Assembly (NCBI RefSeq): GCF_023898315.1
Contig: NC_064619.1
Location: forward strand, 502,978,594 to 503,042,593
Reading direction: 5' to 3'
Source: Schistocerca nitens
Taxonomy: Eukaryota; Arthropoda; Insecta; Orthoptera; Acrididae
DNA: 64,000 nt
The notes beneath the pieces were generated by a model that saw nothing but the letters and a program-made list of their open reading frames with translations, searched no databases and was not told the DNA's origin. The number at the start of each line of letters is the position of its first letter. Position 1 is the stretch's first letter. Both the position numbers and the translations under genes were made by a program. Positions 47,001-55,831 of this stretch are shown piece after piece.

Positions 47001-50000
47001 CCGTACCGGATGCATCAGAAGCCATTTCTAATGAATTGTCGTCGGAAAACATGGCACTGTAAGTCCAACCTTGTCACCACAGTGTTTGACACACTGCATC
47101 TTAGCCATTAGTAGATCTTTTCTCACTAATCTTCCGTAGACTTCAGTATTCGATTTGTTTGAAATGCCACATCTTGATCTCGCCGAACCTCCTAAACATC
47201 TTTCTTTGTCTGCAGCAGTCGTTAAAAGTCGCTGTTGTATAATGTACACTCTAAGGAACACACTAAAAAAAAAAAAAAAAAAAAAAAAAACGCAACCCAA
47301 ATAAATTATTCGTTATTCGAATGCGACAGAAATCGGTAGATCTGATGTACATGAACAGACAAACAAATAATTGCAGTTTCGGAAAAGCTAGATGATTTAT
47401 TCAGAAAAGGAGCTCCGCCAGTTGAGCCAGTCAATAACGTGTTGGTTCGCCTCTGGCACTTACGCAAGTAGTTAATCGGTTTGACATTGATTGACAGTTG
47501 TTTGACGTCCTCTGCAGAGATATCGCGTCAAGATCTGACCATTTGGTTGGTGCTAACGGTTTTTGGGAGAGAGCCGGCAACCTTGCTGGTCAAGGTATGG
47601 TTTGGCAAACATGGAGACAAGCAGTGGAAACTGCAGCCGTGCGTGGGCGAAATGTAACACCAGGATGTCTTACCACGAAGGTCAACAAAAGGAGCCGTAG
47701 AACGTCGTCGATGTACCGCTGTGCTGTAATGGGGCCGCAGATGACAACCATATGGGTCTTACTGTGGAATGAAATGGTTCCCCAGACCATCACTCTGTGT
47801 TGTCTGGCCGCATGGCGGGCTACAGTCAAGCTAGTATCCCACCGTTGTCCAAGGGGTCTCAGAAGTTCCCGCAGCCTGAAATTGTATTGACATGAATGGA
47901 ATTATCTTGAGTGATGAGCCCCACTTCAACATGAGCCCAGCCGACCAGGGCCCTCCAACTATCTCTGGATTTTGATAATTTAACTTGACAGACAGAATTA
48001 GGCACCTTATCCTTCACAAAGACATCCATGGCATCGATGAATGCCAAGCCGAATAAATGCTTAGACGGAGCAACGAGTTATTGACTATCTCAGTTTGTGA
48101 AGGTCTTTCTCTTCAGTAAATCAGCCAATATTTCTGAAACTGCAATTATTTGTTTGACTATACATATGTATCATATCTACCGATTTTCGTCCCATTCATA
48201 TTATTTCGTTGAGGTGCGCCTTCCTTTATTTTCTCTGAGTGTGCTTTCAATGCTAATGGCCCTCGAGACTTCTTGTGTTTTGATATTCATTTGGTTTAAC
48301 TTTAGATATGTTATTCTCTAGGATACCAATGAATTCCCACGTTTCCTCATTACAGACACTGACATTAAAAATATAAGATGTTCACTTGTTGGCAGAAATC
48401 AGTATATTGATTACAGTCAATGTATGTATGAGGTGTAACCTACCAGACCATAATTGCAGTTAGGGTCCTAATCTTAGAAATTCTACACAAATACATAGGA
48501 TATTGACCAGGTTCTCTGAAAAAGTGTGTAATTCCTGTGGAGGCATCCAACAATGCATCCGTACCAGATGCATCAGCAGCCATTTCTAATGGACTGCTTC
48601 CTTCCTGCTTTTAGTCTTCAACGACTAACGGGGAAAAACGTCTTGCGCATGTTTGGTGTCGTGCTCTTCCCGCCCAGTCATCATCATTCTTGTCAATCGC
48701 GTAACGGTCAGTAAATTATTGTTCGTTAACTACACTCCTGGAAATGGAAAAAAGAACACATTGACACCGGTGTGTCAGACCCACCATACTTGCTCCGGAC
48801 ACTGCGAGAGGGCTGTACAAGCAATGATCACACGCACGGCACAGAGGACACACCAGGAACCGCGGTGTTGGCCGTCGAATGGCGCTAGCTGCGCAGCATT
48901 TGTGCACCGCCGCCGTCAGTGTCAGCCAGTTTGCCGTGGCATACGGAGGTCCACCGCAGTCTTTAACACTGGTACCATGCCGCGACAGCGTGGACGTGAA
49001 CCGTATGTGCAGTTGACGGACTTTGAGCGAGGGCGTATAGTGGGCATGCGGGAGGCCGGGTGGACGTACCGCCGAATTGCTCAACACGTGGGGCGTGGGG
49101 TCTCCACAGTACATCAATGTTGTCGCCAGTGGTCGGCGGAAGGTGCACGTGCCCGTCGACCTGGGACCAGACCGCAGCGACGCACGGATGCACGCCAAGA
49201 CCGTAGGATCCTACGCAGTGCCGTAGGGGACCGCACCGCCACTTCCCAGCTAATTAGGGACACTGTTGCTCCTGGGGTATCGGCGAGGACCATTCGCAAC
49301 CGTCTCCATGAAGCTGGGCTACGGTCCCGCACACCGTTAGGCCGTCTTCCTCTCACGCTCCAACATCGTGCAGCCCGCCTCCAGTGGTGTCGCGACAGGT
49401 GTGAATGGAGGGACGAATGGAGACGTGTCGTCTTCAGCGATGAGAGTCGCTTCTGCCTTGGTGCCAATGATGGTCGTATGCGTGTTTGGCGCCGTGCAGG
49501 TGAGCGCCACAATCAGGACTGCATACGACCGAGGCACACAGGGCCAACACCCGGCATCGTGGTGTGAGGAGCGATCTCCTACACTGGCCGTACACCACTG
49601 GTGATCGTCGAGGGGACACTGAATAGTGCACGGTACATCCAAACCGTCATCGAACCCATCATTCTACCATTCCTAGACCGGCAAGGGAACTTGCTGTTCC
49701 AACAGGACAATGCACGTCCGCATGTATCCCGTGCCACCCAACGTGCTCTAGAAGGTGTAAGTCAACTACCCTGGCCAGCAAGATCTCCGGATCTGTCCCC
49801 CATTGAGCATGTTTGGGACTGGATGAAGCGTCGTCTCACGCGGTCTGCACGTCCAGCACGAACGCTGGTCCAACTGAGGCGCCAGGTGGAAATGGCATGG
49901 CAAGCCGTTCCACAGGACTACATCCAGCATCTCTACGATCGTCTCCATGGGAGAATAGCATCCTGCATTGCTGCGAAAGGTGGATATACACTGTACTAGT

Positions 50001-53000
50001 GCCGACATTGTGCATGCTCTGTTGCCTGTGTCTATGTGCCTGTGGTTCTGTCAGTGTGATCATGTGATGTATCTGACCCCAGGAATGTGTCAATAAAGTT
50101 TCCCCTTCCTGGGACAATGAATTCACGGTGTTCTTATTTCAATTTCCAGGAGTGTAGATTGCCTCCACACAATCAACGCCAAGCTCCTGGATACTGCATT
50201 TAAACATCTATGAGGCAAACACTTAAAAATAACAGAAGTACTTTGACAAGTAGATTACAATGCTCCGTTACTTCGAGCGATCGTAATTTCTGGATGTGAC
50301 ACAGTCTCACTGTGGAATGATCATTTCATAGTACTGAAACCCATAACTTGAAACGAAGCTGACCGTTTTGTATCCGACCTGGGAGGCGGCTCGTGGGTAG
50401 GAACAGGAAAAGGTACTAATCTCTCGGTACTGCAGACACAGTTAAAGCACCCTTACTAGCGGATAACATATGCAAACATGTTACATAACTTGCAAGGCGG
50501 TGCGAAGTTCAAGTGGAGTGTCCTGGCTGCCTACACCTGATGAAAATGGGCTGAAGCAGTCGCAGAGCTCGTAGGCCTCGACAGCAACGGCTAGAGGGCG
50601 CTATCGTCGGTGTCTCTCGTGGTACCAACCTAGCAGAGCGGACCTACGTTGTGGCATCGTAGCTATCGATACCACAGACCGTTGCTGTCAAAATAACATT
50701 GCAGTATTGTTTACACGCAGATACTGATAATCGCTATTCCCTTGTAAATAGTGTTACATAAATTTTAAAGTTCTCTTGATAATTTCTGTAATATATGCCA
50801 CGGAATTCCACTTTTAATCCAAAATGACAAACAAATATCTGTATGCCTCATTTCTCCAATCAAAGACAGTGTCTAGGCTTAAACTGTTTTCAAGGAAAGT
50901 ACAGCTGTTTTATTTCCGACTATTGTGAGTTATTACTGCAAAAAACAATGTTTGAATGAAATGGAATGCATCGAAGGCTGGGCTCTCCAGTTTTTCCTTG
51001 GAGTCATGGGACGCAGTCATCAAAATGTCATCAGCGTATGAAACGAAGCCATGTGTGAATGAATAGATTGGAAGTGTCTTTCACTTCAGTTCCGTTGTGA
51101 TATCTCAAAAAATTGGGCCACACAGACCTCACTGAGCACCCTTTCGTGATTGTAATTTTGTATGTGTTTGTTTCCCACTGTAGAACTAGGCCTTGAGGCT
51201 AGTCGATAAAATGACTATAGAAAGTCCGGGAAGTTTCATTTCTACAAGTCGTCAAAACCAAACTACCGAATACTTTGGCTCTATCCTCATGATCCCATAC
51301 ACATTCCTTGCATTTATAATCTCGATAACTCTCATGATGCAAATAATGACATAATCTATGATGTTCCCGAACTTCTAATTTGCGTTAACGAACTCGTCAC
51401 AATTCTCTATCGCTTTGCAATCTGGCACATAGTAGTTTTTCTTTAATTTTATTGCCAACAGTAGTTCCAAGCCTGTTCTATGTTCAGAATCTTGTGCGTT
51501 TTGAAAAATAACAATATTTTACTTAGGTTCAATATTTGAAATTTCATTTACAATCAGAGATTCGTAATTATACTTGGATATTATGATAAGAACGTGGCAC
51601 TTGTTTTGTACTCAAAATTGCAATTTATTATTACAAATAAATTTATTTTGGTGCCAGAGATGTTTATTTTTGAGATATTGATGTTTCACATATGTCTTCT
51701 TGCACCATTTCTGTTGACTATGTTTCAGGTATGTCTTGTTGCAAAACCATTTTTGATTGTGGTGTGTTGAACGTAAACTATCAAAAAGCTCTCTCGTTGT
51801 GCATTATGGAAATATTAAGTTCAAGGGTACATCGCCATAAAAAAAATCACCTCACAATATTTTCTTCCTTCCTGCCTAAAATTGTCTTCAGTTGGTTTGT
51901 TTGGCTTTTAGTTATGTTGTATGTGTTTTCTTACAGCACATATTTTTATAAGATTTTTCTGTTATTCCGTAGCTGATTGTAGTGAAATACACTCTTCGAA
52001 ATATTTAGATAGCCTTAACACAATAGTTTTGTTCAGTATATATTGCAGCGTTCCCGAAATACTCGGTAAGTGGCTGCCACCATATTGGATTTTTGAATGT
52101 TCTTCCACCACCAGCGGTCGCACAGCCAACCTCGTAGCAGTGCTCTGCTGGTCTGGAGTCAGCATAGATATACTACTTCCCTTTAAAACCCGTCGCACCA
52201 TGTGCTTTTATTGTTTGAATGACTGTGAGGAGTAAATTGATGGAGCTACGCCTCTTACAGATATTTCCGCAAATGGAAGCAGGAGAGAGTGTGGAAGCTG
52301 ATGGCATCACTCAGGGAATTTCTCTGAAGCAACGCAATAAATGGTATTTAAAATAATTTTCAGACAGACTGATTTCCATCAGCAGAGCTGCATGTGAGGA
52401 GAGAGTTGGACTTTAACCAGTTCATCGACCAAGGACTTGTGATAAGCACGACTACTGCAATAATTCCCCTTCTATTGCAGGAAAATGATATTTCTGTCAC
52501 CTTCAGAAGTCGAAACATCTACGACCTTGGCTAGAGCAAAAGGCGTTGTTTGCGTTAACATCCTGTGCTATGGAAACTGATTCAAATTCAACACACTTAG
52601 GAAAAGATCGGTACATAATGACACCACGAAGTCATAAATTGGTGGATATACAGTTATGTACACAGTAACTGAATATATTATCAAAATCACAACAAATGAA
52701 CAACAAAAATGGTCCCATTTTGCATCACATATTTTCCTTCATACCACAAAGAGTTCGTGTAGAAGCATATAACGGATACAAATCATGTTTACGAAGGTAC
52801 GTGGAAGAAGATCATATTTCAGTAGAAAGATCATGTTATTGTGTAACAAGAGGCAGAATACGTGCTCGGATAGGAGACAGACCAGGAAGGAATACGGCCC
52901 TGCCATAGTTAAATAAAGCAGAAATTCATTGACGTAAACGATTCCGGGTACCATTTGCAAGCAAAGTCTAGGTGACTGTCTGGAGACATGAACTTCAGTC

Positions 53001-53289
53001 TTCCAGATTTCAAGCTGAGTGTCTTAAACACTGTGTAAAAAATGACTTCATCATTTCTTCTTATATATCAGTTGTGTACAAGCATTGCAGCCAACGAAGG
53101 ATTTGCAGTATATGGCCAGATACTGTAAAACCTATATGGGATACAGTATGTATGTATTAGTGCCACTATCAAAATTCATTTATATGTCATATTTCTGTAA
53201 TATGATCATTCTTTTTATTTTCAGATTTCAAGATAGTTGATGGCTCAAACTGTCCAACGTTCAAGACTGCTTTCAGACCTCAAAGCTGA
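28998..53289 (+). CDS. Kazal-domain secreted peptide, three exons (28998-29025, 45561-45716, 53225-53289)
   Basis: Joining the three exons gives 249 nt, or 82 residues plus TGA. Residues 1-20 form a signal peptide (Leu-rich core, ending SVVEG). The mature part has six cysteines spaced C-x3-C-x7-C-x15-C-x6-C-x13-C. The second Cys is followed by Pro, QYNC lies at the fifth Cys and FKIVDGSNC at the sixth, a pattern of insect non-classical Kazal domains. A short tail (PTFKTAFRPQS) follows. Donors GTAAGT and GTGAGT and both acceptors fit consensus, and both junctions are phase 1. Kazal domains commonly inhibit serine proteases. By position the P1 residue would be Gln, so the target is unclear, and a signalling or vasoactive-like role is equally possible. 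Confidence 0.85.
29389..29983 (-). mobile_element. CR1-like LINE, 3'-terminal fragment
   Basis: It aligns with the 3' ends of the copies at 62578-63623 and 40440-41740: the same GCAGAGGGT, CTTGTTGCATTTTCTAA and GTCCTGCCAAT blocks. It ends at the left with the TAGATATAGAGG-type tail. It is heavily diverged, with no usable frame. Confidence 0.75.
29984..32601. other. Intronic, no recognised feature
   Basis: Mostly AT-rich. Around 31210-31345 a short direct repeat (GTCAGTGAACG) and an ACGATATTTCGGC motif occur. A GC-richer patch at 32130-32540 has overlapping frames without recognisable content and may be an unidentified transposon. Confidence 0.4.
32615..32901. mobile_element. SINE family C, two tRNA-like halves in inverted arrangement
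   Basis: A 13-bp target duplication CAACACTAATGCA flanks it (32602-32614 and 32902-32914). The left half (minus strand) has TAGCTCAGTTGTAAGAGCA and the B box GAGTTCGAGTCTCGG. The right half (plus strand, from about 32835) repeats AAAGGCAAAGGTCCCGAG and the same B box. The two tRNA-like units therefore face each other within one insertion. Confidence 0.8.
32915..33869. other. Intronic, no recognised feature
   Basis: No coding sequence or repeat shared with the rest of the window was seen. Confidence 0.45.
33950..34800 (+). pseudogene. Penelope-like GIY-YIG endonuclease region (split by a SINE)
   Basis: Before the SINE: VMINTLVTRARRICEPQNLR, then HLESVLSSNG, the linker between RT and endonuclease. 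After the SINE: IPCTCG and YIGMIGRSNNTGITEHKRHC, the GIY-YIG core with its conserved Arg and the EHKR block. LGQVEKSAVVDYA and KEETLKVNEFWIPVL then follow near the C-terminus. Frameshifts occur before the SINE. It would have cleaved DNA to prime insertion. Confidence 0.75.
34278..34467 (-). mobile_element. tRNA-derived SINE, family A
   Basis: An 11-bp target duplication AGGAGAAAAGG (34267-34277 and 34468-34478). The copy lacks about 10 bp of the usual ACCTAACTAACCTAAGG stretch. It splits the Penelope-like linker from the GIY-YIG core. Confidence 0.9.
34879..35645 (+). mobile_element. DD41D (rosa-like) mariner, internally deleted
   Basis: A 767-bp element with TA target duplications (34877-34878 and 35646-35647) and terminal inverted repeats of about 115 bp that begin CAGGGTGTTACAAAAAGG. 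The C-terminal half of a transposase remains on the plus strand (about 35077-35470): HAGAPAHFSRSVRTLLNNRF, WPPRSPDLNPLDFQLWG, then after a 2-nt loss RARIVDGCDTIRN. The second catalytic Asp position reads Ala (AGAPAHF). Counting from it to the Asp of PLDF gives 41 residues, the spacing of the DD41D group. The N-terminal half and first Asp are gone. Confidence 0.82.
35831..40439. other. Long intronic stretch without recognised gene
   Basis: AT-rich, short open frames only. At 36306-36350 a translation KYRERKVICNLFRE resembles an RTE RT segment but is too short to call. A segment at 38475-38600 weakly resembles 43590-43660. A 95-codon frame at 39543-39830 is unrecognised. Confidence 0.4.
40440..41740 (+). 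mobile_element. CR1-like LINE, 5'-truncated, split by a SINE
   Basis: The RT enters at about 40440 (EFRKAFDTVPH, block A), is interrupted by a family A SINE, and resumes with ISGVPQGSLTGPFLFLIYIN and GVFADDTLVY (catalytic FADD intact, 40950-40990). The thumb follows with KYLGITITNNLNCKEHIE. The 3' end at about 41740 is a GTAGATGTAGATATAGATGT tail, matching the tail family at 62578. Frameshifts separate the pieces at about 41100 and 41330. Confidence 0.8.
40642..40842 (-). mobile_element. tRNA-derived SINE, family A
   Basis: A complete minus-strand copy with a perfect B box. The flanks AAAAGAAGTGA (about 40631-40641) and AAAAAAAGTGA (about 40850-40860) look like an imperfect target duplication in an A-rich tract. 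Confidence 0.88.
41741..42170. other. Intronic, no recognised feature
   Basis: Only AT-rich sequence between the CR1-like fragment and Tc1-like copy 1. Confidence 0.5.
42173..43580 (-). mobile_element. Tc1-like transposon, copy 1
   Basis: 1,408 bp between TA target duplications (42171-42172 and 43581-43582). The imperfect terminal inverted repeats start CACTCCTGGAAAT and are about 28 bp. Orientation is opposite to copy 2 at 48733-50154, to which it is nearly identical along its length. It lies in intron 1 of the Kazal gene. Confidence 0.95.
42328..43336 (-). pseudogene. Tc1-like transposase, frameshifted by a 14-nt deletion
   Basis: It starts MPRHRGREPYVQLTDFERGR. An N-terminal paired helix-turn-helix region follows, then VVFSDESRFCLG (first Asp), MVWGAISYTGRTPLVIVEG, QQDNARPHVSRA (second Asp) and SPDLSPIEHVWDW (Glu), ending KGGYTLY. 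Relative to copy 2, 14 nt are missing near 42650 (between ATTCTACC and AAGGGAACTTGC). This shifts the frame just before the second catalytic Asp. Otherwise no stop was seen, so the copy is young. Confidence 0.9.
43660..44992 (+). pseudogene. Broken non-LTR reverse transcriptase (two pieces)
   Basis: Piece 1 (about 43680-43775) reads PGKCDIPLLFSMCINDMADR, the block after the RT catalytic loop entry. Piece 2 (about 44645-44990) reads LERLSSWCNERQLTLEVER, then WNWHVRIVVANANGRLRFIG and FPKDTAYR, the downstream thumb region. Sequence with a large palindrome (44103-44413) separates them. The FADD box itself is missing. This looks like a jockey-type element, distinct from the CR1-like copies. Confidence 0.6.
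44103..44413. repeat. 311-bp near-perfect palindrome
   Basis: Arms of 155 nt (44103-44257 and 44259-44413) around a single base, with only four mismatches by eye. The outer ends are TATACTTGGAAGG and its complement. No coding content. It may be a foldback/MITE-type element. GGAGGATTCGG motifs in inverted orientation lie outside it on both sides (43796-43850 and 44509-44560). Confidence 0.92.
44993..45560. other. End of intron 1, no recognised feature
   Basis: AT-rich, ending in a pyrimidine-rich tract and the exon 2 acceptor. Confidence 0.6.
45561..45716 (+). CDS. Kazal peptide coding exon 2 (most of the domain)
   Basis: Completes the signal peptide (SAAVVMSVVEG) and encodes five of the six cysteines, up to YNCNHKT. 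The acceptor is CACTATTACAG and the donor GTGAGT. The frame is open through both ends, and codon content is less AT-rich than the flanking intron. Confidence 0.85.
46985..47040. repeat. Direct repeat, left copy, flanking a Tc1 relic
   Basis: CATCCAACACTGCATCCGTA followed by CCGGATGCATCAG and CCATTTCTAATG. The same block recurs at 48546-48592 with few changes. The two copies bracket 1.5 kb that contains the decayed Tc1-like transposase. Confidence 0.8.
47265..47290. repeat. (A)26 tract
   Basis: A pure run of 26 A. It could be a retroposon tail, but no retroposon body was identified beside it. Confidence 0.9.
47400..48047 (-). pseudogene. Decayed Tc1-like transposase (second family)
   Basis: On the minus strand: GLITQDNSIHVNTISGC, then RVMVWGTISFHSKTHMVVI, a region homologous to the DNARPH block but reading PGVTFRPRTAAVSTACL, then TIPWPARLPALS, the degenerate WPARSPDLSP block. 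Several stops and frameshifts are present and the second Asp is lost. It is clearly older than, and different from, the two Tc1-like copies next to it. Confidence 0.65.
48546..48600. repeat. Direct repeat, right copy
   Basis: The partner of 46985-47040; it contains GCATCCGTACCAGATGCATC and CCATTTCTAATGG. Confidence 0.8.
48733..50154 (+). mobile_element. Tc1-like transposon, copy 2
   Basis: 1,422 bp between TA target duplications (48731-48732 and 50155-50156), with terminal repeats starting CACTCCTGGAAAT. It is nearly identical to copy 1 but in the opposite orientation, and lies in intron 2. The length difference is accounted for by the 14-nt deletion in copy 1. Confidence 0.95.
48977..49999 (+). 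pseudogene. Tc1-like transposase with a single nonsense codon
   Basis: The frame runs from ATG 48977 (MPRQRGREPYVQLTDFERGR) to the stop at 49997-49999, 340 residues, broken only by TGA at 49565-49567. Copy 1 has Trp there (MVWGAIS). First Asp is in VFSDESRF, second in QQDNARPH, Glu in SPIEHVWD. The second Asp and the Glu are separated by 32 residues, two fewer than in typical DD34E Tc1 transposases. It would bind the terminal repeats and cut and paste the element. Confidence 0.92.
50157..53224. other. Rest of intron 2, no recognised feature
   Basis: Short frames only. A GC-rich patch at about 50500-50690 is unassigned. Confidence 0.45.
53225..53289 (+). CDS. Kazal peptide coding exon 3 (sixth Cys and C-terminus)
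   Basis: It completes an Asn codon, then reads FKIVDGSNCPTFKTAFRPQS and stops at TGA 53287-53289. The acceptor is preceded by a T-rich tract. The FKIV..G..C block is the expected end of a Kazal domain, which supports the exon join. Confidence 0.83.
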
Positions 53290-53435
53290 GACAAATGAGG
53301 GTCAGCAAGTGTTTGGAATCACTTTACACGAAAAGGAAATTTCCATTCAAAATACAACTTCAGTCTCTTTTTTTGTTTGCATTAAGTTTTGAAGAGATTG
53401 TTCAGAAAAACCAGCTAAAATTAGGAAGCTTGTAA

Positions 53436-53441
53436 AATAAA
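53436..53441 (+). terminator. Poly(A) signal of the Kazal gene
   Basis: AATAAA about 150 bp after the stop codon, followed by a GT-rich stretch (TTAGTGTGTTG) at 53456-53466. Confidence 0.7.
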
Positions 53442-54399
53442 GTTTATTAGTAATATTAGTGTGTTGTATCGACTTTTTTATTTACTATTCAAAGAATTTT
53501 GTAAGAGTCCAGTAACACGATTCACATCCTAATCCTTATCCTCAAAACCTACATAGCAACAAAAGACTGACAAGTCTCATGTACTAAGGAACTACAGACA
53601 ACACCAATAATGGCTGACGTCGAATTTAAGAACAGAATAATAAAAGTGAAATATTTCACTGTATCGTGTCTCTCAGGTATTTATTTCCAGATGTCCTAAC
53701 TCATTGTTGACTGGTTTGATTCGACTCTCCATGATACTCTGTTCTGTGGAAGCTTCTCCACACCTGAATAACTAGTACAACCAACATCCATTTCAACCAA
53801 CTTACTGTATTCATGCCTACTCTCTGTCCACAGTTTTCACTCACCCCCCTCCCACCCCTTTTCCTGTATTACTAAATTGACTATTTCTTGATGACGTAGC
53901 GTCTAAATAAAAAAATATATAAATACATAAATGCTATACAAGTGAAATAAGTTACGTCTCTGATCTAGCGTAATTCTGCTACACTAGAAATACAGCGCCG
54001 TTGAATCAAATCTATGTCATTGTTTCTCTGAGTCTGATCTGATATTGGAAGACGAGATACATTTTATTCGATTATCAGGTATTGACACAGCAAGATGCGA
54101 ATTGTTATTATGAGCGAATGAGTCGCCATGGTTTTATATGATAAGACAAACGAAGATGAATCGTATCTTGTGGTATTAAAATATACACCGATTTTATAAT
54201 TTTATTTTCCATGAAGTTATTACTAATTGAAATGTGTAAGGAGAGATCTAAAATCTTTCGTTTGAAAGCGTTGCTCCATCGTATAGTCAATGTAGGAGGG
54301 CTACAACGCTACAATGCAGACGTACAACTAATCATGTGTAGGCAAGGGATTAGTGTGGTATTCATGTCATCCCGACGTGCGCGCAGTAAATGGTAAACG
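53442..54399. other. Intergenic, no recognised feature
   Basis: AT-rich sequence with no gene or repeat recognised. Confidence 0.45.
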
Positions 54400-54970
54400 T
54401 GAACTATGGTGACATTATTACCACATGCATCCAAACAGGACCAGCATGCTGTTATTCTTTTCTTGGCTGTCGAAGGACAAACACGAGGAGACATCTGTCA
54501 GAGAAGAATGTGGTTGGTGCAGCACGCCTGTCGAAAGTCACTGTTGTGGAATGGTGCTCCAAGATCCGTGCTAGTAGACATTCGACACACGGCGCTTCCA
54601 TATCGCAACTGTCGTAACGCAGAAGTTGCGCCAACTCTCGGGGGAGACACTCGAACACCTGCCGTATAGTCCTGGTCTCTCTCTGTGGGATTGTTAGGTC
54701 TTTGTTCCCCTAAAAAGCCTTTAAGGGTTCGTCGGTTCCAGTCGGTTGAGAATGTGCAGTAATCAGTTACATACTTCTGAAACCATCAGGACACGATGTT
54801 TCTCTAAAAGATTATCTTCAACCTCGTGATCGGTGGGATCACTGCCTCAACGCTCACAACGATTTGGCCTGACTGGCACACCGATTATAGAGTGTGTGGC
54901 CTTCGAACGCAACCGTTTTTTGCCCATTGCATGTTACAAAAGAACTAGAGTGAAACTCAATCTATAATGC
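54400..54970 (+). pseudogene. Mariner-like transposase relic with internal deletion
   Basis: The N-terminal helix-turn-helix part reads KQDQHAVILFLAVEGQTRGD and, after a frame change, RKVTVVEWCSKIRASR (54405-54590). It is followed, after a gap, by LKDYLQPRDRWDHCLNAHND (about 54800-54865), which resembles the C-terminal end of such proteins. The catalytic domain between them is missing. Terminal repeats were not identified. A 130-bp piece of its N-terminal region is repeated at 55209-55338. Confidence 0.55.
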
Positions 54971-55198
54971 TGTCTTTCTCTAAGTATTGCAAGTAGAATA
55001 TCAATAACTTTCTTCTCTGTGAACATATCGATTTATTTTTTTTTTCATTTTTTCATTGAAAGAACTTAGTTACCCACAGGTAACATGATGTAACATAAAG
55101 ATGTAGCAACAACAGATATGATGTAAAAGGTATAAAAAGTTGTGTTGAGATGTTTGAGATGATAGAAGTGCAGAGTCGTTGCTATATGCGTTGTTCGT

Positions 55199-55348
55199 AT
55201 TAATGTCAGAGAAGAATGTGGTTGGTGCAGCACGCCTGTCGAAAGTCACTGTTGTGGAATGGTGCTCCAAGATCCGTGCTAGTAGACATTCGATACACGA
55301 CGCTTCCATATCGCAACTGTCGTAACGCAGAAGTTTACATTAATGTCA
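55199..55348 (+). repeat. 130-bp duplicated transposase segment with flanking 10-bp repeats
   Basis: 55209-55338 repeats 54501-54627 with very few changes (GAGAAGAATGTGGTTGGTGC to CGTAACGCAGAAGTT). It is flanked by ATTAATGTCA at 55199-55208 and 55339-55348, like a target-site duplication. The source copy is itself preceded by TGTCA, so microhomology-driven copying is also possible. Confidence 0.8.
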
Positions 55349-55420
55349 AGCTAACACTTTGGCAGACTAAATGCACTTGAGGTACATAGGTTCTATAAGT
55401 CATATACATGTTACTCTAAA

Positions 55421-55572
55421 TGTAAGATTATTGTTAAACCCTAGAATTAACTGGTGACACCTAAGACTTCCCTTCACAGTATGGTAAAAGTCCGAAATTT
55501 CTTATTATACGCATAGATTTCGAACATTTAGCAAAAGACGTTGTTAAATCTTAGGATGTACCCATGCCAACT
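55421..55572. repeat. Left terminal inverted repeat of the integrase element
   Basis: It pairs with 57721-57865 imperfectly but in order over about 140 bp, for example CCCTAGAATTAACTGG against CCTAGAATTATCCAGG. The divergence indicates an old insertion. Confidence 0.65.
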
Positions 55573-55831
55573 ATCAAAACCGTATTCATTAAAGAAATAA
55601 ACTTCAAAATTTATTGAAATAGTTTTTATTTATTGTAAACTTATGTATTTTAAACATTATTGCATTTAAATGTGGTTATAAAGAGCAATATTCCGTATTA
55701 GTGAAAAATTTTGCAAAAAATGTTACCTTGTGAACGTTAATTTTTGTTACAACAACGCTGACTACTGTGGCATTTAGAATTACATAATATGGAAGACGAT
55801 TTACACAAGCGTTTTTTAGTTGAACACTTTT

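Larger units (their letters stand above)
45717..53224 (+). other. Intron 2 of the Kazal gene (7,508 bp)
   Basis: Runs from GTGAGT to a TTTTTATTTTCAG acceptor. It contains a decayed Tc1-like element and Tc1-like copy 2. The parts 45717-46950 and 50157-53220 hold only short unrecognised frames (for example 51692-51976 and 51921-52235). Confidence 0.8.

Noticed and set aside
47498..47890. Plus-strand frame of 130 codons
   Set aside because: It is the antisense of the decayed Tc1-like transposase, whose landmarks read on the minus strand.
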